Translations under genes and position numbers: made by a program
The notes under the pieces: model-generated
Told to the model about the DNA's origin: nothing
Seen by the model: the letters and a program-made list of their open reading frames with translations, nothing else
Databases searched by the model: none
IMG/VR virus record: IMGVR_UViG_3300010354_000901
Location: 1 to 20,116 of that record
From: a virus
Strand: one strand, 5' to 3'
Length of the DNA: 20,116 nucleotides
Shown: in pieces, positions 4,259-18,100 of the stretch
How the letters are laid out: every line of letters begins with the position of its first letter
Position numbering within the stretch: the first letter of the stretch is position 1

Positions 4259-6157
4259 ATGCCTTTCACCAATTACGCTAATTTAGATTTCGACCAAATA
4301 AAAACTTCAATTAAAGATTATATTAGATCAAATTCTAATTTTACTGATTTTGATTTTGAAGGATCTAATTTATCTGTTTTAATTGATATTTTAGCATATA
4401 ACACTTATATTAATGCATTTAACTCTAACTTAGCTGTTAATGAAGTATTTTTAGATTCTGCTACAATTCGTGAGAATGTGGTATCTTTGGCAAGAAATAT
4501 TGGATATGTACCAAAATCTAGAAAATGTTCGACATCTGTTGTTTCTTTAAATGTAGAAACTAATAATGAAACTCCTACACTTTCATTGCAACCAGAATTA
4601 GTTTGTATAGGTTCAATAGATAATAGTTCATACATTTTTTCAATACCTGAAGAAATTACTAGAAATGTAGTAAATGGTGTTGCATCATTTGATAATATTA
4701 CGATATATCAAGGAAGATTATTAAAGATATCTTTTACCGTTAATAACTCTTTAGATCAAAGATTTATAATTCCAAATCCATATGTAGATACAAATACAAT
4801 TAGAGTTTATGTAAAAGGACCAAATGATATTGGATTAGGAAAAAAATATTCTTTAGTAGATAATATCATTAGTATAAATGGAGAATCTGAAATATTTTTA
4901 ATTCAGGAAGTAAAAGATGAAAAATATGAACTTTTATTTGGAGATGGTATTTTTGGCAAAAAACTTGAAAATAATTCAGTAATTACAATACATTATATTG
5001 TTACTGATGGTAAAGATGGAAATGGCGCATCTGATTTTTCTTTTGCGGGAACATTAAAAAATTCAAATGGTGCTTTAATTTCACCAACAAATGTATCGGT
5101 TAATACTAATCAATCTTCAAAAAATGGTTCAAATATTGAATCAATAGATTCTATTAAATATTTTGCACCAAGATTATATTCATCCCAATATAGGGCAGTT
5201 ACTTCTGAAGATTATGAGTCAATTATAAAGACTATAATATACCCAAATGCAGAAATAGTAAATGTAATAGGTGGAGAAGATTTAGAACCACCAGAATATG
5301 GATCAGTTACTATATCAATTAAACCAAAAGATGGTTTGTATATTTCGGATTTTGATAAGCAAAATGTATTATCCAAATTAAAAAAATATGCTATAACTGG
5401 AATTAATCAAAAAATAATAGATATTAAAGTTCTTTACATAGAATTAGATTCTTATGTTTATTACAATTCATTAAAATCTTCTGGACCTGAAACTTTAAAA
5501 ACTAAAATAGAAAATTCACTGATTACTTATGGAAATTCTTTGGATATAAACAAATTTGGTGGTAGATTTAAATATAGTAAATCACTTCAAATTATTGATA
5601 ATTCTGATGTTTCAATAACATCAAATATAACTAAAGTTATAATAAGAAGAAACTTAAATGTATTATTAAATCAATTTACTGAATATGAGTTATGTTATGG
5701 TAATAAATTTCATGTAAATTCATTGGGTGGTAATATAAAGTCTACAGGGTTTAAAATACCATCGGAAAGTGAATTTGTTTATTTTACAGATATTCCTAAT
5801 CAAGATAAGGTTACTGGAAATATAGCAGTTATAAAACTATCAGCAAACCCAGATTCTTTACCATCTACTATTATTAGTTCTGCAGGTACAGTAAATTATT
5901 CTACTGGTGAAATTAGATTAAATGCAATTAACATTGTTCAAACCGAATTGCCAAATAGTGTAATTGAAATACAAGCCTTTCCAGAGTCTAATGATGTGGT
6001 GGCACTTAAAGAACTTTATTTAAGTTTAGATATTTCAAAAAGTAAAATAAATATGATTAAAGATGTAATATCTTCTGGAGAAAATACTTCTGGTATTTTA
6101 TTCACTAGAGATTATTATCAATCAAGTTATTCTAATGGAAGTTTAATAAGAAAATAA
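4259..6157 (+). CDS. gp6: Baseplate wedge protein gp6 (baseplate J family), 632 aa
   Basis: T4 gp6 forms the ring that joins wedges round the baseplate hub and is part of the gp6-gp7 core. Here the N terminus has the strongly conserved block DILAYNTYINAFNSNLAVNE (about 42-61), then FLDSATIRENVVSLARNIGY (about 62-81). The middle has QYRAVTSEDYESIIKTIIYP (about 314-333), typical of baseplate J/gp6-like proteins, followed by EYGSVTISIKP. Length is close to T4 gp6 (660 aa). It lies 1 bp after gene 25, and the giant gene follows after another 1-bp gap, suggesting one tightly coupled operon. No truncation or frameshift is seen. Confidence 0.92.
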   Translation: MPFTNYANLDFDQIKTSIKDYIRSNSNFTDFDFEGSNLSVLIDILAYNTYINAFNSNLAVNEVFLDSATIRENVVSLARNIGYVPKSRKCSTSVVSLNVETNNETPTLSLQPELVCIGSIDNSSYIFSIPEEITRNVVNGVASFDNITIYQGRLLKISFTVNNSLDQRFIIPNPYVDTNTIRVYVKGPNDIGLGKKYSLVDNIISINGESEIFLIQEVKDEKYELLFGDGIFGKKLENNSVITIHYIVTDGKDGNGASDFSFAGTLKNSNGALISPTNVSVNTNQSSKNGSNIESIDSIKYFAPRLYSSQYRAVTSEDYESIIKTIIYPNAEIVNVIGGEDLEPPEYGSVTISIKPKDGLYISDFDKQNVLSKLKKYAITGINQKIIDIKVLYIELDSYVYYNSLKSSGPETLKTKIENSLITYGNSLDINKFGGRFKYSKSLQIIDNSDVSITSNITKVIIRRNLNVLLNQFTEYELCYGNKFHVNSLGGNIKSTGFKIPSESEFVYFTDIPNQDKVTGNIAVIKLSANPDSLPSTIISSAGTVNYSTGEIRLNAINIVQTELPNSVIEIQAFPESNDVVALKELYLSLDISKSKINMIKDVISSGENTSGILFTRDYYQSSYSNGSLIRK

Positions 6158-6158
6158 T

Positions 6159-9100
6159 ATGGTACATTCAAATTTTGAATCAAAAGTAAAAATTCAAGAA
6201 ATTATTAATAATCAAATTCCTGAATTTATTTTAGATGAAAATCCAAAATTTTCTGAATTTTTAAAACAGTACTATATTTCGCAGGAATATCAAGGTGGAA
6301 CGGTAGATATTGCAGAAAATATATCTGATTACATTAAACTAGACAATTTAACTCCAAGTGTAATTTCATATTCTCCATTTTTAACTCAGGGAATATCGGA
6401 ATATGATGATACAATATATGTAACTAGTACAAATGGATTTCCAAATTCATATGGATTGATTAAGATTGGTGATGAAATAATAACTTATACTGAAAGATTA
6501 GAAGACAGATTTATTGGATGCATTAGAGGTTTTAGTGGTATAGAATCTTATGAAAACAATTTAGTTTTTAGTTCATCACAAGCATCATCACATGTATCTA
6601 ATTCAAGTATTATCAATTTAAGTGTTTTATTCTTACAAAAATTTTATGAAAAATTAAAGAGAACATTTTTACCAGGATTAGAGAAAATTGATCTAATTGA
6701 GACTTTAAATGTAAATAATTTTATTAAAAATTCAAAATCATTCTATCAGGCAAAAGGAAGTAAAGAATCTTACAGAATTTTATTTAATGCTTTATATGGT
6801 ATTGAACCATCTGTAGTAGATCTTGAGTACTTTTTGTTTAAAACATCCGCATCAGTATATAAGAGAAGAAAAGAATTATTATTTGAAAATTTAACTCCAG
6901 ATAGAGATCCTTTATTATTATCTGGTCTCCAAATTACAAAAGAAACAAATTCGTCAGTATTTGGATCTGTATCTGAAGTTGAAATATTTACTAGAAATAA
7001 TAATATTTTTTACAAATTTTATATATTTTTGGGATATGATAATGCAAATGTGGAAAATAGCGGAGAATTTAAAATTACTCCATCATCAAAAGTTGTAGAA
7101 AGAATATTATCTACAGATCATAGTAATGTTCTAACTGTTGATTCTACTGTAGGATTTGAAAACTCCGGATCAATATATTGCAATGGATTAGAAATTTTTT
7201 ATACAGATAAAAGTGTTAACCAATTTTTTGGATGCTATACGAAAAATAGCACTTATATCAATGCAGATATAGAAAAAAAATCTACTGTTCATTCAAATGA
7301 CACTTATTATGGATATGAAAGTGGAGATAAAGATAAAAAAATATCTCTTAGACTTTTGGGAATAGTAAATGACATTAAAATAGAAAATGATTTAAATTAT
7401 GTATTTTCTGAAGGTGATAAAATTTATACTAAGTCATTAGGAAAATCAATTCAAAATCCACAATCAAATAAATCTAAGTATGAAATTTTTGCAAATAGTT
7501 TAATTTATAATACGTCTTCAAGATATGAATTAAGTGCATTTTTTGTAAATTCTAACTTAGCATTTGCACTTAATAAAATAGATAAATCATCTTTAAAAGT
7601 AGGTGATTATGTTGAATTTTTAGAAAGAAATACTGAAATAGTAGAAGATTCTTTAAGTAATGTTTTAGTTACGTCGATAGATGAATCTACGGGTCAAATT
7701 GAATTTGATTCAAATTTAAACACATTAAATTCTCTCAAAGAATATGACATTAGAAGAAAAGTTAGAACTTCTTCTAGTTCAATAGTTCCTTTAAAATATA
7801 GTAACATTACAAGTGATGTAACTAATTGCTATTTTGAAGATTTAGAAAACTTTTATATTGCATCAAATTCTTTACCTTCATACCAAATAACTAAAAATAT
7901 ATTTTCATATAATGCTTTATCACTAGTAAATTATGATACTACAGAGGAAAAATATAAATCTGTAAAATTTAATGAAATAGTATCATTTTTAAGTGGTGAT
8001 AGAGTATATTATTCTTATAGTAACTCTCCAATATCTGGTTTAAGTGAAGGTGAATATTATATAACAGTTTCTTCTGATAAAACTGAGATTAATTTATATT
8101 TGACAAAATCTTTTATTTCCATTGATAAATTCATTTATCTTGGATCAATTCCTAGTGGAACACACACATTTACTTTGTTATCACATAAAACAAAAGATAA
8201 CAATATACACCCACAAAAAATATTAAAGAAAATAGAATTAAATCCAGATCAATTCTATTCAGAAAAAGATCCAGTAGGAACTGAAACTATAGGAATATTG
8301 TCTAATGGTGTTGAAATTCATAGCTACAAATCAACAGACAAAATAAATTATGGTCCTTTAGAATCAGTATCAGTAATAAATTCTGGTGAAAATTATGATG
8401 TTATTAATCCACCAGGTTTAGAATTTTCTTATGGAACTGCCAAAATACAACCAGTTGTTCAAGGATCAATACAAAAAATATATGTAGATCCTCAAGAATT
8501 TAATATAGAAAAACCAATAAATTTAAAAATTTCTGGTGGAAATGGAAAAAATGCAGTATTATCCCCAGTAACTAAATTAAAAAATAGAGAAGTATTTTTT
8601 GATGCCAGAATACTGGAAGAAAATGGAGGATTGAGTATAACCTCCGAAACCATTACATTCTTAACACCACATAATTTTGTAAATGGTCAAAAAATAATCT
8701 ATGATGTTAATAATATTAATAATCCCAAAATAGGTATTGGTACTTTCCAAGGATCAAATAATGATACTAATAGATATTTGGGTAATAATTCTGTATTTTA
8801 TGCAGAAGTAATTAACGATAAGACTATAAAAATATATCAATCTTATAATGACTATTCTGCAGGAATAAACACTGTTGGTTTTACGACAGTAGGAAATTAT
8901 GGAATTCATAAATTTAAAACTGAATCTAAAAAAGTTTTAGATTCAATAAAAATTATCAATGGTGGTGAAGGATTTACAAATAGAAAATTAATTGTTAATC
9001 CATCTGGAATATCAACCTTCAATAATACCATCAATTTCCCAAATCACGGATTTTCTACAGGTGAATTAGTAATTTATGATTATCAAACTTCTACAATAAG

Positions 9101-12100
9101 TGGATTATCCACATCAAATCAATATTATGTTTTAAAAGTCAATGATGATTCTTTTAGAGTATGTAATGCAGGAATTGCTGGTACAGATAATACAAATTAC
9201 TTGAGAGGAAATTATGTAAAGTTTTCATCTACTGGTACAGGATATCAGTATTTTAATTATCCAAAAATAACAGTAGATGTTTCTTATATTTTATCTGATG
9301 GACAAACAATTAAAACAATTAATGCTACTCCAGTAGTTAGAGGATCAATAATTCAAACTTATCTATATGAAAAAGGATCAAATTATGGTTCCGATATAAT
9401 AAATTTAGAAAAAACTCCAGATGTAAAAATTTTACAAGGAAATTTTGCTCAATTAAATCCCGTAATTTCTAATGGAAAAATAGTAAATGTTTTCATTTCA
9501 TATTATGGATCTGATTATTATTCAACTCCAGATATAATTGTAGAAAGTAAAAGTGGAGTAGGTGCAATTTTAAGAGCTAAAATAGAGAATCAAAAACTAT
9601 CCTCTGTGGTTATTATTGATGGTGGATATGGATATGATCCAGATGATACTGCAATTAAAGTAGTATCATCTGGTAAAAATGCTGTATTTTTACCACAAAT
9701 AAGATCTCTTACACTGAACAATTGTTACAAATATGGTATACAATATCAAAATTATAGAGATCCATCGTATGAAATTTTTAGAAAAACTAAATCCAATAAT
9801 TTACAGTATACCGTATCTGGTTATTCAGATTTATTGAAAAATTTATTTAATGAAAATTCAAATACACATTCACCAATCATAGGATGGGCGTATGATGGAT
9901 TGCCAATCTATGGACCTTTTGGATACTCAGATCCAAGTGATACAAAATCTCAAATTAAATTAATTAAGTCTGGTTATTCTATTTCAACAAACGTAGAAAA
10001 TAGAGTTGATACTACAAAATTCCCTCTTGGTTATTTTGTTGACGATTATGAATTTACTAATTCAGGAGATTTAGATGAATATAATGGTCGTTTTTGTAAA
10101 ACCCCAGAATATCCAAATGGGGCATATGTTTACTTTGCTACTGCCGTTTTAAATCCAGAAAATAAGTATGTTGGATCATTCCCATACTTTATAGGAAAAA
10201 ATTATAGGTGTAAACTAATAAAAACAAATACTGACGCATCTTTCAATCAAGACTTTAATTTTTCAGAGTCTAATTTAATTAGAAACACTTTTCCATATAA
10301 ATCTGGAGAACTTAATGCATCTAATGACTTTATTCCAAATTATTTAAACCAAATTTCAGAAGTTAAAAGTATATCATCTGGAAAAATAGAAAAAGTTACA
10401 GTAATAGATGGCGGAGACAATTATAAAGTTGGCGATTTATTGTATTTTGATAATGAAAATACTTTTGGATACGGTTTAGATTGTAAAGTTGGATCAATAA
10501 AAGGTAAAAAAATCAATACTATTCAATCAAATATTAAAATATATGAAAATTCAAAATTCTACACATCTTCTAAAAATGAGTTTTATGTAAGATTTTATCC
10601 AAATTATGAAATTAAAAATAACTCTTATATCAATATATCTGGGTTAACTTCATCATTTGCAAATTTAAATGGAACATACAGATCTTTAGTAAATGAATTT
10701 AGTACCAAATTATTAGAAAATATTCCATATGGCAACACTGGAATAGTTACGGATATATATTTGCAAGATTTTCCGAACAGAGTTTCTATTGGAAGTTCTA
10801 TTAAAATTTATGGATCATCTTATAATCAATATTTCAAAGTATTGAATTATTTCAATGATTTGAATGTTTTAAGAGTAAAAAGAACTTCATCAGCTGGATT
10901 AAGTACTTCAAATTCTTTAGTAGAATTCTTACCAGATGTATTAACATTTAAAGGAAATGTCTTAGATCAAACTGACGCTGAAAATATAGTTAAATATTTT
11001 AATCCAACAAAAAGTATTGGTGTTGGTACTTTTTCAGGGTCATATACAAATAAATCTTTTTACATTGGAAAAAGTTTATTTGATGCTTCTATTCCAACTC
11101 AAAGTATATACTTACCTAGTCACACATTTAATACTGGTCAAAAAATAATTTTTAAGAGACCATCAGGTCTTAGTGGTATTCAAGTTGTAAAAAATCCTGG
11201 AGAATCGCCATTTTTCTTATTGGGTGGCGCAGAAACTGAAACTATTTTATATGCAATAAACAAATCTAAAGATTATATTGGAATAGCAACTTCTAGAGAA
11301 GCTTCTTTATCAACAAATGGATTATATTTTTCCTCTCAAATTAATGTAGGTACTGATTCTGAAGAATATTCATTTGAAACATCTTTTAATGAAATTAATT
11401 GCAATGTTACTAACATTACAAGTACTGTTTCAATATCTACGTATCATAATTTATCATTAGAAGATGGTGTCACACTCAATGTTATCCCATCAAAAAATGT
11501 TGGTATTGGTACAACTTTTGTTAATTTAAAATATATTGATAATATAAAATCAATATCGACAAATTTAATTAAATTTAATCCAAGTTCAGTTAGTTTGCAA
11601 AACAATAGATTAAATTTAATTAATCATAATTTAAACACTGGAGATAAGGTATATTATATTTCAACTTCAATAATTGGTGGATTAAGCACCGGATCTTACT
11701 ATACCTATAAAGTTGATTTAAATAATATAAGTCTTTGTGAAACTTATATAGATTCTATATCAAATCCACCAAAATTTGTTAAATTTACATCTGTTGGTAT
11801 AGGTACTCAAGAGTTAAATTTAATACAATCCAGAATTAACGTAACTAAAAACAATAATTTAGTTTTTAATTTATCGGATTCTTCTTTATCTGGATATAAT
11901 TTTAGAATCTATGCAGACAAAAAACTTACAAAAGAAATAGTTTCAGTTGCTTCGACAGACAAGTTTTCAATTATAGGAGTTGGAACTGTAGGTGTAAGTA
12001 CTAATGCATCTTTAACTTTACAATATTCTAATGATTATCCAGATGTTCTTTATTATACTCTTGAAAAAAACAATAACTTAGTAGACTTAAAGGATGAAAT

Positions 12101-15100
12101 ATTAAATAGTTCTGAAATAGTATTTAATGATAGCATTTATTCAGGATCCTACAATATTTTTAATGTTACAGATACTACATTTGATATTAATTTGAAAAAA
12201 ATTCCGGAGGATTCTTCATATAATTATTCAGAATGCTATGATTTGAATTATTCAACAACATCATTGAGTGCTTCTGGACCAGTAAATGAAATTAAAATTA
12301 TTAATTCTGGAAATGAATATAAAGATCTTCCAAATTATATGGGATCAAATTCAAAAAATGGATCAGGATTATATGCAATTCCAGAATCTAACCAAGTTGG
12401 TAAAATAAAAGAAATAGAAATAAAAAATACTGGTTTTGAGTATCCTAGTGACATTACTCTTTCACCAGCAATTAATGCATCAAAGATTGCCAGAATTAAT
12501 GAATCTAATACTATATTAAAAGTTAATGTTATTGATGGTGGTAAAAACTACCCTTCTGCACCAAATTTAATTGTAATTGATTCAGAAAGTCGTGAAAAAA
12601 TAGACAGAGGTTTCCTAAAAGCCAATATGTCTAGTGGTGGATTAGGAAATTCAAATATTCAAACAGTTTCTATTGAATCTCCAGTAAATGGTCTCCCATC
12701 AGTTCCAGTAACAATAAAATCTGTCAATAATTCAAATGGTATTTTAATTGATAGAATTGATTCATCGCAAGCTGGAATAATTACTTGCCTATTAAAAACA
12801 CCGATTTTAGGGTTTACTACAGATCCATTTGTTGTAGGGGATGAAGTATTCTTAGAAAATATTGAAAATGTTTCAAATACAGGTAGAGGATTTAATTCTG
12901 AAAACCATGGTTATGAATTTTTTAAAGTAATTAAATATACTTCAGCATCAAATCCAGGAAAAATTGAAATTCAAATACCAGAGTTATATGGAAATCCTGG
13001 AGTTGCTTTAACTTTCCAAATTAATACAAATGCAACAATAGTTAAAAAATCTAATTATCCAGTATTTAAAGTAGAACAAGATTACAGTACTTTCTTAATT
13101 GGGGAAAATATTTCAATTGTAACTAATAACAATGTACTAGAGACTGATTTAATTGTAGAAAAATCTAATAAAAACTATTTAAAATTATTTGGAAATTATG
13201 AATTAAAAGAAAACAATATTATAAAAGGATCTATTAGTGGGTATTTGGCAACTATTTCAGATTTAAAATACTCTGATGGATTTTTTACCATAGGGTCTGA
13301 AAATATTGTATCTATGGATTGGGAGGATGAAACTGGAAAACTTAGTAATGATTTACAATTCATACCGGATAATGATTATTACCAAAATCTTTCATATACG
13401 ATAAAAAGTGAGAAGACTTGGGATGAAATATCCCCGATTGTAAATTCTATGGTTCACCCTATAGGTACGAAGAATTTTGTAGATGTGCAAATTTCTTCGT
13501 CAACATCAGGTATAGTTTCTACTGGGATAGTTTCAAGTTCTAGTTTTGATTCAATTCAATCATTTATATCAAAATCTAGAGTTGATACTATTAAGAATTT
13601 GGATTTTGTTACAGATTATGATGTAAATTCAAATACTTCAAGAATTGTAAAATTTAAAAATTTAAAGTTAACTGATTATTTCGAATCCAGAACAAATAGA
13701 GTTCTTCAAGTAGATGATATAAGTAAAGAATTTTCTAGTACAGATGATAATGATCAAAGATTAGATAAAATTATTTTAGCGTTACCGAAAGATCAAACTT
13801 ATGGAAGATTTTTGATTCAAATAAAATCTTCTAATAAAAATTTATTAGAAGATAATATAAATCAAATACAATTTACTGAAATAATATCTTTAAAAGATAA
13901 TGATGATGCATATTTTATTGAAAAGAATACTGTATCAAATGTATATGGTGTGGGACCAGATTTAAATGTATTTGGACAAAAAATTGCGGACGTAACACCG
14001 ATAGTCGATGAAGTTAAAAATTATTATTTCATATTCACACCGGAAAATCCATATGACATAGATTATGAAATAAAAATTTTTAGTAGCAAATTTTCAACTT
14101 CATTAAAGTCAGATTCTACTTTAGATATTGGATCATCCTCATCTTTCAATAATGTAGAAACAGTTAGTTCAAATCAAAATAAAGATATATTATCAATAAA
14201 TTCTTCATCATACAGATCTTTCATATCTCAAATTCATATATTAAATAAGTCTACTCTTGAAATGAATTATGTTGAGGTTTACGGAATCTATGATGGGAAA
14301 AATATTTACTACAGTGATTATTACTTCGATGGTGTAAGGAATGATAATTTTAGTTATGGATTTATAGGAACTGTTGGAGTATCAACTTCAAATAATTTAA
14401 TCAAAATAAATTATTTTAATAATTTAAATAACGATGTTGTAGTTAGATCAAAAACTATATGTTTTAATGAATCGACTTCAGGTATAGGAACTTATAGATT
14501 CAAATCAACTAGACAAAATGATACCAGTGAAAGAACGGTAATATTAGATTCGGGTACAAAAACTGTTTCTTCTTCATCATCTATTTTCTCTTATGATCCA
14601 CTACTATTCTCTAGTGTAAAATCAATAGTTAAAGTTAGTATAGGTAGTACTATTTCTTTACACCAATTAATGACGATTCATGATGGAGTTAATTCTTTAA
14701 TCGTTGAATATCCATTACTTTCAATTGGAAATAATTCTGGAATAGGAACTTTTAATTCGTCACTAACTCAAAGTAATTTAAGTGTTTTATTTACTCCATT
14801 TGCAGAATATACTGGTTCTAATATTTCAATAAAATATTACAATGAGGTATTCTACTCATTCTTAGATGAAGTTAATACTCCTCTACCTTTATCAATAAGT
14901 CCATTATATGAAAATTTAAATATTGCAAAATATTTTGGATTAAATTCTAAAGAAAGAAATAGATTAAATTTTGATCTAAAGTATAAAGATATTTCAATTT
15001 TTGCTAAATCTTTTGATCCATACGATCAAAATGTATTAGATCCTAGTACTGGCATTTTTACAATTAATAATCACTTTTTCAGTACAGGTGAAAATTTAAT

Positions 15101-18100
15101 TTATAAACCAAAATCAACTTTTATTGGTCTTGGTCAAAGTGCTATGGGAATACCAAATAATTCAATAACCGATGTTGGTATTTCTACAAATAAATTACCT
15201 TCTAGTGTTTATGCGATAAAATTAAATAATAATCAATTTAAATTAGCACTAACACAAACTAATGCTAATTCAGGTGTTGGTATTACTTTTACTAATCTTG
15301 GTGAAGGAAATTCTCACACACTAGAAATGTATAAAAAGAATGTAAAATCATTAATTACAATTAATAATTTAGCTCAATATCCAATATCTTATAGTGGAAT
15401 AGCACATTCACTTTCTGGTAATGATGGATTAGTTGGATATGCTAATACATTCTTTACTTTAAGTGGAATTAGTTCAATAAAACCGACAGATTTATTAAAA
15501 ATTGATAATGAATTTATGAAAGTTCTGAACGTTGGAATAGGAACTAGTAATAAAGGCCCAATATTATTCTTTACTGGAGATAAAAATATTGTTGAAGTTG
15601 AAAGAGGGTTTGTTGGAACCTCTGCAACATCACATCTAGATAATTCTAGGGTAGAAGTTTATAGAGGATCTTATAATATATTTGAAAATCAAATATATTT
15701 CACACATCCACCAAGAGGAAATATATTTGATTTAGTAGATAATGATGAAAGAAATTTACCAAGATCAAGAGCATCATTTAGTGGTAGAGTATTTTTAAGA
15801 AAAAATTACTCAAGTAATGTTATTTTTGATGACATATCTTCACAGTTTACGGGAATCGCTCAAACATTCACTTTAAAAAATCAAGGAATAAGCACAGTAG
15901 GATTAGGAACTACATCAGGAAATGGAATACTTTTTATTAATGGAATTTATCAAACTCCTCTCACTCAAAATATAACTAACTATAACTTTGAGATTATTGA
16001 GAATAAATCTATTGGTATTAGTAGTATAGTATTTACAGGAATAAGAGACAATCTTGATCAACTTACGATATCAAGTTCAGACATAAATCAAAACCAACTT
16101 CCTAGAGGAGGTATTATTGTTTCTTTAGGTTCAACTGCTGGACTCGGTTATGCTCCTCTGGTCGGTGCGAAAGTTAAGGGAGTAGTAAATGGTAGTGGAT
16201 CAATCATAAACATCGTTAGTGCCGCTTCTACTGGCAACTCAGTACCATTTAGCACGGTCTCCTATAATAATTTAACTGGAGTTTTGGATGTATTCACATC
16301 ATATACCGAAAACTTAACTGGAGTAAACCAAGTTAAACTTGTTGGATTAGCTTTTACTTGTCCCTCAAGTTCTGGAATAGTTTCATACTTCCCAAGTCAT
16401 AGTAATTCATTAAATATTATTGGAATAGGAACGACTTCTTTCTCAGTTCAGGTTGGAAAGAGTACATTACCACATTCATACATTGGATATGGAACAATTT
16501 ACACTTGGTATGAAGACTTAAATCCAGGATCAGGATATAGAAATCCAGTTTCAGTGGCAATAACTGAAGTAGGTCATACAGGTTCTGCAGCAACGATAAG
16601 TGCAGTTGTTGGTGCTGGGGGAACATTATCTTTTAACATAATTGGTGGTGGAAGTGGATACGTAAATCCAACTATTTCAATTTCACCACCCAGTTATCAA
16701 AATCTTCCTGTTATTGGAGAATCTAGACTTGGTATTGGTTTAACAACTCAAACTGGAATTGGATTATTGATGAACGTGGAGGTTGGTCCAAGTCCAAATA
16801 ATGTTGGTATAGGAACTACTTTATTTGAAGTTTCTTCATTCAAAATTACAAGACCTGGATACAATTTTAGAAGAGGTGATATATTTAAACCTATAGGATT
16901 AGTTACTGCAAAAGGATTATCAAGTCCAATTAATGAGTTTAAACTCGTAGTCTTAGAAACTTACAATGATAATTTTTCATCTTGGCAGTTTGGTGAAATG
17001 AATTTAATGGATTCAATTAAAAAATTCCAAAATGGATCTAGATTATCATATCCACTTTATTATGATGGAGAATTATTAAGCTTCCAAAATAACGTAGATG
17101 ATCCAGACTCTCAATCTATAGACTTTGATTCATTGTTGGTAATCTTTATAAATGGAGTTCTTCAAGAACCTAAAATTTCTTATGAATTTAATGGAGGTTC
17201 TCTTGTAAGATTTTTAACACCTCCAAAAGAAAATGATGATGTTGATATTTATTTTTACGTTGGAACTAGAGATGAAGATTCTAATCAAGTAAACGTTAAT
17301 CCATTGCTTCAAGTTGGTGATACTGTGGAAATTTACAGTAATAATTCAAATTTACAAAATACAATAACACAAAATTCAAGAACTGTTTTTGACTTTTTAT
17401 CATCAGATTTAATGGAGACAAACCTATATTCAGAACAAGGTATTGATGAAGAAAATTTAAAACCATTATACTGGACCAAGCAAAAAGAAGATATAATAGT
17501 TTTTGATACTATTCATTCAAAATCTAGAGATTCTTTAGAACCACAAGTTTATCCTACTGCAAGAGTAATAAAGAGTTTTTCTAATTATGATAACGAAATT
17601 TTTGTGGATAATGCCCAATTCTTTAATTATGAAGAAGAACTTCCAACTAAAAAAATTAATTTGTTAATAATACCATCTAAAGAATCTATAGAAGTTGGTA
17701 TAGTAACTGCAATTGTATCTTCTTCTGGAACAATACAGTCACTTTCTATAGTAGATCCTGGATTTGGATATACTAATTCTAATGCAAGTATTAAAGTATC
17801 TAATCCATACTATGGCATAACTTCTGGTATAGGATCTACAGCAACAGCACAATTAGTCATTTCTAATGGATCTATAACTGCAGCATCTATAGTAAATTCT
17901 GGATTTGGTTATACAAATAAATATCCACCTCAAGTTATTGTTGAGCATCCAAGAATTGAATATGAAGAAGTTTCTGATGCAAATGTTGTTTCTGGATTTG
18001 ATGGTGTAATTGTTGGCATAGGAACAACAAGTGGTGTTGGAACAAATATGGCATTGACATTTAAATTATTTACTTCAAATGAAAATTATTCTGATTTATT

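Noticed and set aside
16417-16626. Minus-strand frame opposite the giant gene
   Set aside because: It is a shadow of the repeat-encoding + strand sequence, with low-complexity Leu/Gln composition and no start signals.
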